Below, one piece after another: positions 7,258-16,121 of a stretch of 44,850 bases of DNA (its first letter is position 1; each line of letters opens with the position of its first letter). This DNA is from Zoogloea sp. 1C4. Its GTDB lineage: Bacteria > Pseudomonadota > Gammaproteobacteria > Burkholderiales > Rhodocyclaceae. The notes below the pieces were generated by a model, which searched no databases, had not been told where the DNA came from, and saw only the letters and a list, made by a program, of their open reading frames with translations. The stretch lies in assembly GCF_009469605.1 (NCBI RefSeq), contig NZ_SSXU01000027.1, positions 1 through 44,850 on the forward strand, read 5' to 3'. The translations under genes and the position numbers were made by a program.

Positions 7258-7488
7258 GGGTAATTGCCACCCTCCGTTGCCCAATTTTTAGGCGACGCTG
7301 CCTGATTTTTAGGCAACCGAGGGTAACCGGCACCCTCGGTCGCCTCATTTTTAGGCGACGTCGCCTAAATCTTAGGCAGCGCTGCCTAAAAATTAGGCGG
7401 CATTGCCTAAACTTTAGGCAGCAGAGGGTAATCGGGAGGGTCGATTGCCTAAAGATTAGGCAATCGAGGGTGAGCGCTACCCTCCCGC
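7258..7488. repeat. Phased array of 11 palindromic units on a 21-bp pitch
   Basis: Fifteen-bp imperfect palindromes start at 7258, 7279, 7300, 7321, 7342, 7363, 7384, 7405, 7426, 7447 and 7468, every one exactly 21 bp after the last. Two types alternate irregularly. Type A, GCCTAAANNTTAGGC-like, occurs seven times, at 7279, 7300, 7342, 7363, 7384, 7405 and 7447. Type B, GGGTAANNGNNACCC-like, occurs four times, at 7258, 7321, 7426 and 7468. The 6-bp spacers vary, and some extend the palindromes; around 7447 the symmetry reaches about 27 bp. The pitch is two helical turns, which would place every unit on the same DNA face. The open frames here on both strands are artefacts of a repeat length divisible by three. 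Confidence 0.85.
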
Positions 7489-7498
7489 TGTCCACGAC

Positions 7499-7623
7499 CC
7501 TGTAGGTCGGACTTCAGTCCGACATTTCGTGCGATCCGGATGGCGCGAGATGTTGGTCGATTGCCCGACCTACAGGGGCGGGGCGGCGGGGGTGGGTGTC
7601 GGACTGAAGTCCGACCTACAGGG
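7499..7623. repeat. Dispersed palindromic repeat (GTAGGTCGGACTTCAGTCCGAC family), copy 1
   Basis: A head CTGTAGGTCGGACTTCAGTC at about 7500 is followed by a CCGACCTACAGG tail (7566-7577) and then an inverted head ending at 7622. Each head carries its own internal hairpin, GTCGGACTTCAGTCCGAC. The same head and inverted head recur at 37885-37964. The element lies just upstream of the FAD-oxidase gene and does not code for protein. Confidence 0.8.
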
Positions 7624-7714
7624 TCGTGGGGAGCGGGGCTTTCCCGGGTAGTGATCCGCGCCAAACCGCGCTACCCTCTCGCCCACTTCCCAATCCCAAT
7701 TTCCCACGCCTGCC

Positions 7715-9085
7715 ATGCCCTTGCCCGACGCCTTTACCCAAGCCCTTGCCGAGCGCTTCGGCAAGCGTTTTTCCACTGCCGAGGCCGTGCGTGCCCACCA
7801 CGGGCATGATGAATCGCACTTTCCGGACGCGCTGCCGGATGGGGTGGTGTGGCCCCATTCCACCGCCGAGGTGGTGGAGGTGGTGAAGCTATGCCACGCG
7901 CACCGGGTGCCGGTGATCCCGTTTGGCGTGGGCAGCTCGCTGGAGGGGCACATCCTGGCGACCAACGGCGGGATCAGCATCGATCTGTCGGAGATGAACC
8001 AGATCGTCACGATCCACGACGAGGACATGGACGCGGTGGTGCAGCCGGGCGTGACCCGCAAGACGCTCAACGCGGCGCTGCATGGCACCGGGCTGTTCTT
8101 CCCCATCGACCCGGGCGCGGATGCTTCGCTCGGCGGCATGGCCTCGACCCGCGCCAGCGGCACCAACGCCGTGCGCTACGGCACCATGCGCGAGAACACC
8201 CTGGGGCTGGAGGTGGTGCTGGCCGATGGCCGGATGATCCGCACCGGCGGGCGGGCCCGCAAGTCGTCGGCGGGGTACGACCTGACCCGGCTGTTCGTGG
8301 GTTCGGAGGGCACGCTGGGCATCATCACCGAGCTCACGGTGCGCCTGCATCCGCTGCCGGAGGCGATCTCCAGCGCCACGTGCTCCTTCCCGGATGTGGC
8401 GAGCGCGGTGCAGACCGTGATCCAGACCATCCAGCTGGGCGTGCCGGTGGCGCGCATCGAGCTCCTCGACACCCTCACGGTGCAGGCGGTCAATCGCTAC
8501 AGCAAGACCACCCTGCGCGAATCGCCGATGCTGTTCTTCGAGTTCCACGGCTCGCCCACCGGCGTCGAGGAGCAGGCCCAGACGGTGCAGGAGATCGCCC
8601 GCGACAACGGCGGCCAGGATTTTGAATGGGCGACCCGCCCCGAGGATCGCTCCCGTCTGTGGCAGGCCCGCCACGACGTGCTGTTCGCCTGCCTCAACCT
8701 GCAGCCGGGCAGCCGCGGCATCTCGACCGACGTGTGCGTGCCCATCTCGCGCCTCGCCGAGGCCATCGCCGGCACCCAGGAGGAGATCGCCGCCACCGGG
8801 CTGATCGCCCCCATCGTCGGCCACGTGGGCGACGGCAACTTCCATGTGGTGATCCTCACCGAGCCGGACAACCCGGATCAGGTGCACGCCGCCGAGGCGC
8901 TGGGCCGGCGCATCGTCGAGCGGGCGCTGGCGCTTGACGGCACCTGCACCGGCGAGCACGGGATCGGGATCGGGAAGAAGGATTTTCTGCTCGCCGAACA
9001 TGGCGAGGGCGTGGCGGTGATGGCCAGCCTCAAGGCGGCGCTCGACCCGCTGGGGTTGATGAATCCGGGCAAGGTGATCGGCTGA
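7715..9085 (+). CDS. FAD-linked oxidase, D-lactate dehydrogenase (cytochrome)/GlcD type
   Basis: This 456-residue flavoprotein belongs to the FAD_binding_4/FAD-oxidase C family. The FAD-binding half contains [13 protein letters not shown], the nucleotide-contacting [20 protein letters not shown] and [19 protein letters not shown]. The C-terminal half has HVGDGNFH and the near-terminal [13 protein letters not shown], characteristic of D-2-hydroxyacid dehydrogenases. It probably oxidises D-lactate or a related 2-hydroxyacid to the 2-oxoacid and passes electrons to the respiratory chain. D-lactate is favoured over glycolate because no GlcE/GlcF partner genes are adjacent. No clear ribosome-binding site precedes the start, which was chosen because [16 protein letters not shown] matches the family's usual opening. 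The gene stands alone between a repeat cluster and an MCP gene. Confidence 0.88.
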   Translation: MPLPDAFTQALAERFGKRFSTAEAVRAHHGHDESHFPDALPDGVVWPHSTAEVVEVVKLCHAHRVPVIPFGVGSSLEGHILATNGGISIDLSEMNQIVTIHDEDMDAVVQPGVTRKTLNAALHGTGLFFPIDPGADASLGGMASTRASGTNAVRYGTMRENTLGLEVVLADGRMIRTGGRARKSSAGYDLTRLFVGSEGTLGIITELTVRLHPLPEAISSATCSFPDVASAVQTVIQTIQLGVPVARIELLDTLTVQAVNRYSKTTLRESPMLFFEFHGSPTGVEEQAQTVQEIARDNGGQDFEWATRPEDRSRLWQARHDVLFACLNLQPGSRGISTDVCVPISRLAEAIAGTQEEIAATGLIAPIVGHVGDGNFHVVILTEPDNPDQVHAAEALGRRIVERALALDGTCTGEHGIGIGKKDFLLAEHGEGVAVMASLKAALDPLGLMNPGKVIG

Positions 9086-9148
9086 TCCGCCCGCCGGCGG
9101 GGGTGGCGGGGCGGCCCGCAGATTTATCCGGAATTAACAATCCGGCGA

Positions 9149-9175
9149 TCAAGTCGGCCTGGGCGGGGTCGATAC
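9149..9175 (+). promoter_or_regulatory. Candidate sigma-28 (FliA) promoter for the MCP gene
   Basis: TCAAGTCG (9149-9156), 11 nt, then GTCGATAC (9168-9175), compared with the sigma-28 consensus TAAAGTTT-N11-GCCGATAA: 5 of 8 and 6 of 8 matches with exact spacing. It would start transcription about 25-30 nt before the ATG at 9211, which supports that start over an upstream GTG at 9103 that lies before this promoter. Confidence 0.5.
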
Positions 9176-9210
9176 CCGAGGGATCGTCCACCGCACCCCC
9201 GCGATCCGCC

Positions 9211-10419
9211 ATGTCCGCCTCCTCCATCCGCGCCGATGACATCGCCACCCTCTCCGGCATCGTGCTGGCCCTGGCCGGCATCGTAGCCCACACCGCCGGC
9301 GCCCCGGCCTGGCTGCACTACGCCCTGGGCGGCGGGGTGATCGCGGCGCTCATCGCCGCCACCGTCATCAGCCACCGGGCCCGCGCCCGCGCCCGCGAGC
9401 ACGCCCGCCAGCAGCGCGAGCGCATCGACTCCGGGGTGCTCGAATACGACACCCTGTGCGACCGCATCGCCGCCGAGAGCGAGGCCCACTACGCCCGGCT
9501 GGGCGAATCCCTCACCCAGATGAACGAGGTGGTGGCCAGCGCCGCCCAGGCCATGGGCGGCAACGACCACCGGGAGCAGCTGCGCCAGCAGGTGGACGAG
9601 CTGGTGGCCCTGGCCGCCAACGAAGACCAGGCCCGGCAGCGCAGCGGGCTGCAGCGCTTTGCCGAGGAGACCCGCGAGGCGCTGCGGGCGTTCGTGCTCA
9701 CCGTGGGGGCGCTGCAGGCCAGCGGCGCCGACATCGCCGCCCGCTTCATGGCCATGCGCGAGAAGGTGAACGCGGTCACCCGGCTGATGACCGAGGTGAA
9801 CCAGATCAACAACCAGACCGAGCTGCTGGCCCTCAACGCCGCCATCGAGGCCGCCCGGGCCGGCGAGGCGGGCCGCGGCTTTGCGGTGGTGGCCGACGAG
9901 GTGCGCAAGCTCGCCCAGCGCACCGAGGTGTTCAGCACCCAGATCGACGCCCTGCTGCGCGAGATCCACGTGGCCATCGACGACGTGGGGGTGGCGGTGG
10001 ATGTGTCGGCCTCCACCGACATCAGCAAGGCCCGCTCGTCGGAAGACAACGTGAACACCATGTGGGCCGAGATGAGCGAACTCAACGCCCGCACCGCCGT
10101 CCAGGCGCAGCGCATCAACGAGGTGTCCGAATCGATCCACCGGCTGGTGATGCAGGGCATCCTGTCGATGCAGTTCGAGGACATCGTGAGCCAGGTGCTC
10201 GGCAAGCTGCAGCAGCACACCGCCTTCATGAGCCGCTACACCCAGGGCTTCTTCGACGCCCACCGGGACATGGACGAGAAGGACGGCCTCGCGCGCATCC
10301 AGCGCCGGGTGAGCACCCTCCACCAGCTGCTCGCCGAATCCTGCCGCTCATCGGCCGAGATCCGCTTCGAGGCGGTCAGCCAGACCGCGGTGAGCGCCGG
10401 CGAGATCGACCTGTTCTGA
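9211..10419 (+). CDS. Methyl-accepting chemotaxis protein, short type without periplasmic sensor
   Basis: This 402-residue chemoreceptor is counted from the ATG at 9211. Two adjacent hydrophobic helices (about residues 10-30 and 34-54) form a hairpin with almost no periplasmic loop, so no classical extracellular ligand domain exists. A coiled-coil region follows, then the signalling hairpin tip [20 protein letters not shown] and [19 protein letters not shown], the CheA/CheW-contacting core. After the core, [17 protein letters not shown] and a C-terminal EIDLF pentapeptide stand apart from a normal methylation helix. A GTG at 9103 would add 36 unlikely residues upstream of the proposed FliA promoter. 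It probably responds to an intracellular or membrane-borne signal. Confidence 0.88.
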   Translation: MSASSIRADDIATLSGIVLALAGIVAHTAGAPAWLHYALGGGVIAALIAATVISHRARARAREHARQQRERIDSGVLEYDTLCDRIAAESEAHYARLGESLTQMNEVVASAAQAMGGNDHREQLRQQVDELVALAANEDQARQRSGLQRFAEETREALRAFVLTVGALQASGADIAARFMAMREKVNAVTRLMTEVNQINNQTELLALNAAIEAARAGEAGRGFAVVADEVRKLAQRTEVFSTQIDALLREIHVAIDDVGVAVDVSASTDISKARSSEDNVNTMWAEMSELNARTAVQAQRINEVSESIHRLVMQGILSMQFEDIVSQVLGKLQQHTAFMSRYTQGFFDAHRDMDEKDGLARIQRRVSTLHQLLAESCRSSAEIRFEAVSQTAVSAGEIDLF

Positions 10420-10583
10420 CCCAGCCCCACAGGCCTGCAGCGCAAGGAGCAAGCGCGCCGATGTGCGCAAATACAACAATTGCAGCGAGCGACAACCGCA
10501 CCGGCCGGAATGCATTACCATCCCTCCGGCATCACCTGGCAGCACGAACAAACTTCCAACAACGCACCAAGAGGGTAACGACT

Positions 10584-11066
10584 ATGAAGAAACTGCTGAT
10601 TTCGCTGGCTGTGCTCCTCCCCGCCTCCGCCTTTGCCGCCGCCAACAACGTCGGCTCCTGCGGCCTGGGCTCCAAAGTGTTCGAAGGTCAGAAGGGCATC
10701 GCCCCGCAAGTGCTTGCCGTCACCACCAACGGCACCTTCGGCAACCAGACCTTCGGCATCACCTCCGGCACCCTGGGCTGCTCCCAGGATGGCGTCGTGA
10801 CCTCCGCCTGGAAGACCGCCATGTTCATCGACGGCAACAAGGCCCAGCTGGCCCGCGACGCCGCCTCCGGCCAGGGCGAAACCCTGGACGCGCTGGCCGC
10901 CCTGCTGAAGATCGACGCCCAGGACAAGGCCGCCTTCGTGAGCCTCGCCAAGGCCCGCCACGCCGACATCTTCGCCTCGGTCGACTCCGCCGACAGCATC
11001 GCCACCCAGCTCAAGGCCGCGCTGCAGTCCGACGCCCGCCTGGCCAAGTACGCCGACGCGGTGTAA
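10584..11066 (+). CDS. DUF3015 family secreted protein
   Basis: This 160-residue protein begins with a signal peptide, MKKLLISLAVLLPASAFA, cleaved before AANNVGSCGLG. The mature part, with GSKVFEGQKGIAPQVLAVTT and GTLGCSQDG, matches the DUF3015 family of periplasmic proteins of unknown function. Two conserved Cys (in SCGLG and GCSQDG) could form a disulfide. The start follows a GAGGG site at 10571-10575. A terminator lies 40 nt after the stop, and the next gene encodes a DUF4105 protein, a neighbour I recall for this family. No function can be stated. Confidence 0.88.
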   Translation: MKKLLISLAVLLPASAFAAANNVGSCGLGSKVFEGQKGIAPQVLAVTTNGTFGNQTFGITSGTLGCSQDGVVTSAWKTAMFIDGNKAQLARDAASGQGETLDALAALLKIDAQDKAAFVSLAKARHADIFASVDSADSIATQLKAALQSDARLAKYADAV

Positions 11067-11108
11067 CCCCTCTCCGGCGGGCTGGCGATGCCCACCCGCC
11101 GCGCTTCA

Positions 11109-11134
11109 AGCCCTGTGCCCGCACAGGGCTTTTT
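11109..11134 (+). terminator. Rho-independent terminator after DUF3015 gene
   Basis: A stem AGCCCTGTGC / GCACAGGGCT with a very short loop is followed by five T. It ends the DUF3015 transcript about 20 nt before the start of the next gene. Confidence 0.85.
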
Positions 11135-11152
11135 CATGTCTGCCCGCCCCCG

Positions 11153-13030
11153 ATGAAGACCCTGCCCGCCCTCGGCGCCGCCCTCGTCCTTGCCGCGCTG
11201 CCCGCCTGGGCCGCACCCATCGACGACCTGCTGGCCGCAGCCCGCGCAGCCCGCCTCGCCGACGACCCCGCCTGGGCCGACCTGCTGCAGTACGAGCCCG
11301 CCCCGGTCAACGGCCGCCTGCGCAGCCTGGCCGACGACGCCAGCTTCTTCAACGCCCCCGACGGCGCCACCAACGCCGCCGCCGAACTCGACGCGACCCT
11401 CGCCCGGCTCGTCGAGCCGGCCCGCCCCGACGCACCCGACGAGCACCCCCAGTGCCGCTTCCCGGCCCGCTTCCACTGGCTCAAGTCGCGCCTGCCCGAG
11501 CTCGCCCGGGCCACCCCGGACCAGCCCTGCCCGCGGCTGGCAGCCTGGGCCGCCGAGATCCGCCCGGCCGGCGCGACCCTGGTGTTTCCGTCGGCCTACG
11601 TGAACAGCCCGGCCTCGATGTTCGGCCACACCCTGCTGCGCATCGACGCCGAGGGCCAGACCGACGCCACCCGGCTCCTCGCCTACACCATCAACTACGC
11701 CGCCAAGGCCGACGCCACCGACGGCTTCACCTTCGCCATGAAGGGCCTCTTCGGCTTCTACCCCGGCACCCTGTCCAGCTCGCCCTACTACGTGAAGGTG
11801 CGCGAATACAGCGACATGGAAAGCCGCGACGTGTGGGAATACCGGCTCAACCTGACGCCCGACGAGACCCGCCAGCTGCTGCGCCACGCCTGGGAGATCG
11901 GCGCCACGCGCTTCGACTACTGGTTCTTCGACGAGAACTGCTCGTACATGATCCTGCGCCTGCTCGACGTGGCCCGGCCGGGCCTGCGGGTGTCCCAGCG
12001 CTTTCCCCTCACCGCCATCCCGGTGGATACCGTCAAAGGCGTGGTGGATGTGCCGGGCCTGGTCACCGACATCACCTTCCGCCCCGCTGGCGGCACCGAG
12101 CTCGCCCACCGGGCCAGCCGTCTGCCGCCCGACGCCATGGCCGCCGCCATCGCCGTGGCCGACGGCAGGCAGACGCCAGCGAGCCTGGGCACCGCGCCGC
12201 TGGCCATCGAACAGCTCGAATTCGCCGACCGGCTGGTGTCCTTCCGCGGCCACGCCGGCAAGCTCGACCAGGACGACGCCCTCGCCCGCCTGAAGGCCAT
12301 CCAGACCACCCGCAGCCGGCTGCCCGCCATCGACACCGGCAGCGTGCCGGTGCCACCGCGCCCCGAGACCGGCCACGCCTCCGGCCGCGTCGGGCTCTCG
12401 GCCGGGCGGGCCGCCGGCGCACCGGCGCTGTTCCTGGGCCTGCGCCCGGCCTACCACGACCTGCTCGATCCGGAGACCGGCTACAGCCGCGGCGCCCAGA
12501 TCCGCTTCTTCGACATCGCCGCCAGCCAGCGCGAAGGCCACGGCTGGCGCCTGGACCGTTTTCTGCCGGTGGATATCGTCTCCGTCGCCCCGCGCCGGGA
12601 ATGGACCCAGCCCCTGTCGTGGAAAGTGCGCTTTGGCTGGGAGCGCAGCCTGGGCTACCCGCTCGCCCCCAGCCCGATGGTGGCCGGCGGCCCCGGCGCC
12701 GCGTGGGAGTGGCGGAACCTGATGGCCTACGTCTTCCTCGAGAACCAGATACTCACCCAGGGCCGGCTCGAAAAGCGCTGGGCCATCGGCACCGGCCCAC
12801 TGGCCGGCCTGCTGTGGGATGTGGCCCCGGCCACCCGCGTGCAGCTCGAAGCCAGCCACCAGTGGTTCAACGACAGGCGCCTGGAACGCAGCCAGGCCCG
12901 CGCCCTGCTGCGCCACAGCCTCGGCCCGCGCAGCAACCTGGTGGCCGAGTACGAATGGACCCGAGCCGAACTGCCCGCCGACACGCCGCAGGCGCGCCGC
13001 ATCGCGCTGGGCTGGCAGCTTTACTTCTAG
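11153..13030 (+). CDS. DUF4105 (Lnb N-terminal-like) periplasmic/outer-membrane protein
   Basis: This 625-residue protein has an N-terminal signal peptide (MKTLPALGAALVLAALPAWA). The central DUF4105 domain shows the family hallmarks: FPSAYVNSPASMFGHTLLRI, YTINYAAKA, GLFGFYPGTLSSSPYY and WFFDENCSYMILRLLD. The invariant-looking His (FGHT) and Cys (ENCSY) suggest a papain-like NlpC/P60-type active site, though activity is not established for the family. The last 230 residues alternate aromatic and charged residues in strands that could form an outer-membrane barrel. The start ATG at 11153 was chosen because it begins the signal peptide. Its stop overlaps the convergent DUF1501 gene by 4 bp. Confidence 0.87.
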   Translation: MKTLPALGAALVLAALPAWAAPIDDLLAAARAARLADDPAWADLLQYEPAPVNGRLRSLADDASFFNAPDGATNAAAELDATLARLVEPARPDAPDEHPQCRFPARFHWLKSRLPELARATPDQPCPRLAAWAAEIRPAGATLVFPSAYVNSPASMFGHTLLRIDAEGQTDATRLLAYTINYAAKADATDGFTFAMKGLFGFYPGTLSSSPYYVKVREYSDMESRDVWEYRLNLTPDETRQLLRHAWEIGATRFDYWFFDENCSYMILRLLDVARPGLRVSQRFPLTAIPVDTVKGVVDVPGLVTDITFRPAGGTELAHRASRLPPDAMAAAIAVADGRQTPASLGTAPLAIEQLEFADRLVSFRGHAGKLDQDDALARLKAIQTTRSRLPAIDTGSVPVPPRPETGHASGRVGLSAGRAAGAPALFLGLRPAYHDLLDPETGYSRGAQIRFFDIAASQREGHGWRLDRFLPVDIVSVAPRREWTQPLSWKVRFGWERSLGYPLAPSPMVAGGPGAAWEWRNLMAYVFLENQILTQGRLEKRWAIGTGPLAGLLWDVAPATRVQLEASHQWFNDRRLERSQARALLRHSLGPRSNLVAEYEWTRAELPADTPQARRIALGWQLYF

Positions 13031-14286
13031 GCGGTGAGCCCCAGCGGCGCCCGCGCCGCGAGGCCAGGGAAGACCGCCGCCCGGTCACGCTCCGGCAGGG
13101 CCAGCACTTCGGCCAGCACGTGGCGGTGGTCGGTGGTCACCGCCAGATCGACGCCCTGATCGAGGCGCGGTGTATCCAGCCCCGGCCAGTCGCCGAACAT
13201 CCGTCCGCCGCGCACCCCGTCGCCCAGCACCAGCATCGCCGAGCCGTGGCCGTGGTCGGTGCCCTGGCTGCGGTTGGCGCGCAGGCGCCGGCCGAACTCG
13301 GTCATCACCACCACCCGCACCGGCAGCCCGGCGGCCGCCATGTCCCGGTGGAAGGCCGCCAGCCCGCGGGTGAGCTGGCCCACCAACCCATTGAAACGGC
13401 CCGGCTGGGCGTCGTGGGTGTCCCAGCTGGCGTGGTCGATGCACGCCACCCGCAGGCCCACGTCCATCCGCGCGAGGCGCGCGATGGCCTGCAGGCCCTG
13501 GGTGAAGCCGTTGTTCTCGTAGTTGGCGCCGGGTGGCGCGTAGGGCGTCAGGCGGCCGTCGGGCTGGCGGGGCAGGCGCGCGTCCACCAGCGCGGTGCGG
13601 GCCAGCACCCGGGCGCCGGCCTGGCGCACCGGGTCGGTGGCACCAGACGGGTAGAGCCGCGCGAGCACGGCGGCGGCGTCCTTGCCCCCGGCCAGCGGCA
13701 CGCCGCCGGAGAGATCGGGCAGCGCCAGCGCGTCGTCGTAACGCAGCAGCGAGGCCGACATGCCGGCGTTGGCCGACATCGCCGCGATGCGCCGGTCGTC
13801 GCCGCCCCGCTCGCCGAGGGTGGCGAGGTAGCGGGTCAGCCAGCCGCTGTCGCTGCGGGCGTAGTCGGCGATATTCACCACCCCGCGCTCGATCAGGTCC
13901 TGGGCCTCGAAATGGCTGCGGGTGCCGTTCATCAGCCCGCAGGCGTGGAGCACCGCCAGCCGGCCGGCTTCATACAGCTCGAAGAGCGGCCTGGCCTCCG
14001 GGTGCAGGCGGAAATCCAGCCCGCTGCCGAGGCCGTTGGCGAGCGCCAGCCCGGGGCGCTCGCCGCTGTCGAGCACGCGCAGATCGGGCGTGCGGGCGTC
14101 GATGTAGGGCTTGTCGTTGACGGGAGCGACGAGGTTGAGCCCGTCGCAGCCGCCGCGCTGGAAGACCACCACCAGCAGCGGCGTCGGGGCGCCCTCGGCG
14201 GCAAAGGCGAGCCGGCCCAGGCCGGCGAGGGGCGCGAAGGCCCCGGCGGCGGCGCAGGCCTTGAGAAAGTCTCGGCGGGTCGTCAT
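13027..14286 (-). CDS. DUF1501 family Tat-exported protein
   Basis: This 419-residue protein opens with a twin-arginine signal (TTRRDFLKACAAAGAFAPLA), so it is exported folded. The body has the DUF1501 pattern, for example LLVVVFQRGGCDGLNLVAPV, HACGLMNGTRSHFEAQDLIE, GLQAIARLARMDVGLRVACI and TEFGRRLRANRSQGTDHGHG near the C-terminus. The family belongs to the alkaline-phosphatase/sulfatase-like fold but has no established reaction. It follows the DUF1800 gene with a 13-nt gap, the usual pairing, so the two form one transcription unit. The C-terminal codons overlap the opposing DUF4105 stop. Confidence 0.9.
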   Translation of the reverse strand: MTTRRDFLKACAAAGAFAPLAGLGRLAFAAEGAPTPLLVVVFQRGGCDGLNLVAPVNDKPYIDARTPDLRVLDSGERPGLALANGLGSGLDFRLHPEARPLFELYEAGRLAVLHACGLMNGTRSHFEAQDLIERGVVNIADYARSDSGWLTRYLATLGERGGDDRRIAAMSANAGMSASLLRYDDALALPDLSGGVPLAGGKDAAAVLARLYPSGATDPVRQAGARVLARTALVDARLPRQPDGRLTPYAPPGANYENNGFTQGLQAIARLARMDVGLRVACIDHASWDTHDAQPGRFNGLVGQLTRGLAAFHRDMAAAGLPVRVVVMTEFGRRLRANRSQGTDHGHGSAMLVLGDGVRGGRMFGDWPGLDTPRLDQGVDLAVTTDHRHVLAEVLALPERDRAAVFPGLAARAPLGLTA

Positions 14287-14299
14287 GGCGGGCCTTTCG

Positions 14300-15937
14300 T
14301 CAGCAGGTCTGGAACTCGGCGCTCATCGCCGTAAAGGCAATCACGCGCCGCAGCAGGTTGGCATCTGCGGGTTTGGCGGCATCCAGCGCGCGGGCCGGGT
14401 CCACCGCCAGCCCGGCGAGGACGGCGCGGCCCACCGCTGCGTTGCCCGCCCCCAGCAGGCGGGTGGCGATGGCGTCCGCCGCCTGCCCGGCGCTGCTGGC
14501 CGGCGCCTCGAGCATGTCGGCCGGCTGCACCGTGCCGTTGCCCCAGCGGTTCTCCATCAGCCCCTGCACCAACTGCCAGCGCTGGCGCATGCCGTTGGCG
14601 CTGATCCAGTAGGCCGCCTCTTCCGGATGCCCGGTGGGCGGCGCCCAGCCGAACAGGCGCTGGCCGGCGTTGGCGAGGCCGGCGACCAGCCCCTCGGTGG
14701 CGGTGAAGGGCATCCCCGTTCCGCGCACGAAGGCCGCCGCCAGCGCCAGCGGACGCCGCAGCCGCGCGCCGCTGCTGCGGGCAAAATCCGGCGACAGGGC
14801 GATGAGCTCCACCACCCGGGCGATCTGGTCCGGCTGGCGGCGGGCGCGCCACCACAGGTCGGCGGCGGCAGACAGCAGCCGCGGCGAGACGCCATCGCCC
14901 ACCAGCCGGCGGCACAGCTTGCCGCTCAGGTGGCGGGCGGTGGCCGGGTGGTCGGCGATCAGATCGAGCACCTTGCGGCCGTCGGCGAGCGCCGGCTGGA
15001 AGGGGTCGAACTCGACGCCCAGCACGCGCTTCTGGTAGTTGTCGTGCCAGGATTCCACGTAGGCGAAGTGGCCGCTGGCGGGCAGGCGGTCGGCGCCGCC
15101 AAGGCCGCTGCCGTCCTCCACCACCCAGCCGGTGAAGGCCCGGGCGGCTTCGTACACGTCCTGGTCGATGAAGCCCTTGGGCTGACCCTTGAGGGCACCG
15201 GGCACGTCGCGCCAGCGGTTGTAGAACTCGTTGAGGTAGTGCTCGCGGCCCAGGCTGTGAAGCTCGAAGAGCTCCCGGGCGAAGTTCTCGTTGGCGGCGC
15301 CGGCGCGGGACGAGCGGTTGTTGAGGTAGTACAGCATGGCCGTGCTGCCGGCCACCGCTTCGAGGAAGTCCCGAAAGTTGCCCAGCGCATGGCGGCGGAT
15401 CACGTCCCGGTCGTAGGTGGGCAGCGCGACATTGACCTGCACCATCTGGCTGGCGTCCACGTTGAAGTGGTTGTGCCAGAAATCCACCAGCACCTCGCGC
15501 AGCTGCCAGCGGCTGTGCACCGCGCGGATCAGGCAGGCCACGGCCACCTCGGAGCGCGGCCGGAAGCGCTCCGGCCCGGCCATCGGGCGCTTGTAGTCGG
15601 TGAGCGGCCACAGCTGGGCGATGGGCGCGGCAAGCGAATCGAGGGGGCGCATCTCGTCCACCGCCGGGAACTCCGGCCCCGGCGCCTTGCCCGCGTCGTA
15701 GCGGATGCGCAGGCGGGCGGCGGCGAGGCGCTCGGCGCAGTCCGGGTCGTCGCCTTCGGGCGGGGCGAGCTGCTCGGCCAGCCAAACCCGCAGGCCCACG
15801 TCGCGCAGATGCAGGCGCTCGGGGAGCGGCCCGGGCCCGAAGGCCAGCCGGCCGAGCACGAGATCGTCCGCCACCTTGGGGGGATTGCCGGGATTGTCGG
15901 GGTTGCCGGACTTGCGCCCCGCACCTGTTCGCGCCAT
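14300..15937 (-). CDS. DUF1800 domain protein
   Basis: This 545-residue protein is counted from the ATG at 15937. A GGAGG site lies 7 nt upstream of that ATG, so I prefer it to a longer frame reaching 16210. DUF1800 features include VLVDFWHNHFNVDASQ, MLYYLNNRSSRAGAANENFA, RELFELHSLGREHYLN, ARAFTGWVV and DLIADHPATARHLSGKLCRR. These proteins almost always sit next to DUF1501 proteins, as here. The pair is thought to work together, possibly in extracellular polymer or carbohydrate-related processes, but no activity is proven. No clear signal peptide is present at the chosen start; export with the DUF1501 partner is possible. Confidence 0.87.
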   Translation of the reverse strand: MARTGAGRKSGNPDNPGNPPKVADDLVLGRLAFGPGPLPERLHLRDVGLRVWLAEQLAPPEGDDPDCAERLAAARLRIRYDAGKAPGPEFPAVDEMRPLDSLAAPIAQLWPLTDYKRPMAGPERFRPRSEVAVACLIRAVHSRWQLREVLVDFWHNHFNVDASQMVQVNVALPTYDRDVIRRHALGNFRDFLEAVAGSTAMLYYLNNRSSRAGAANENFARELFELHSLGREHYLNEFYNRWRDVPGALKGQPKGFIDQDVYEAARAFTGWVVEDGSGLGGADRLPASGHFAYVESWHDNYQKRVLGVEFDPFQPALADGRKVLDLIADHPATARHLSGKLCRRLVGDGVSPRLLSAAADLWWRARRQPDQIARVVELIALSPDFARSSGARLRRPLALAAAFVRGTGMPFTATEGLVAGLANAGQRLFGWAPPTGHPEEAAYWISANGMRQRWQLVQGLMENRWGNGTVQPADMLEAPASSAGQAADAIATRLLGAGNAAVGRAVLAGLAVDPARALDAAKPADANLLRRVIAFTAMSAEFQTC

Positions 15938-16121
15938 CGAAGGCCTCCGCTGCCAGTCCTTGAGCCCCGATGATAGCCCCCGCCCTTTGCACCGGCCTTG
16001 CATGGCGCTGGAACCCCGGACGCTTCTTCGTATCAAAACGTCAGATTCCGCCCCGGACCGGGCGCTGCCCACGAAGCCGCGCCCTCCCGCAGTCGCACCC
16101 CGATTTTGCGAGGAAACCACC

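Noticed and set aside
7258-7488. CRISPR array
   Set aside because: Spacers are only 6 bp, units are palindromic and variable, and no cas gene is present.
7224-7505. Open frames on both strands across the palindrome array
   Set aside because: They are produced by a 21-bp repeat (a multiple of three) without stops; the translations are low-complexity repeats with no family resemblance.
9103-9210. Upstream GTG start for the first MCP gene
   Set aside because: It lies before the candidate FliA promoter and would add a non-conserved 36-residue leader.
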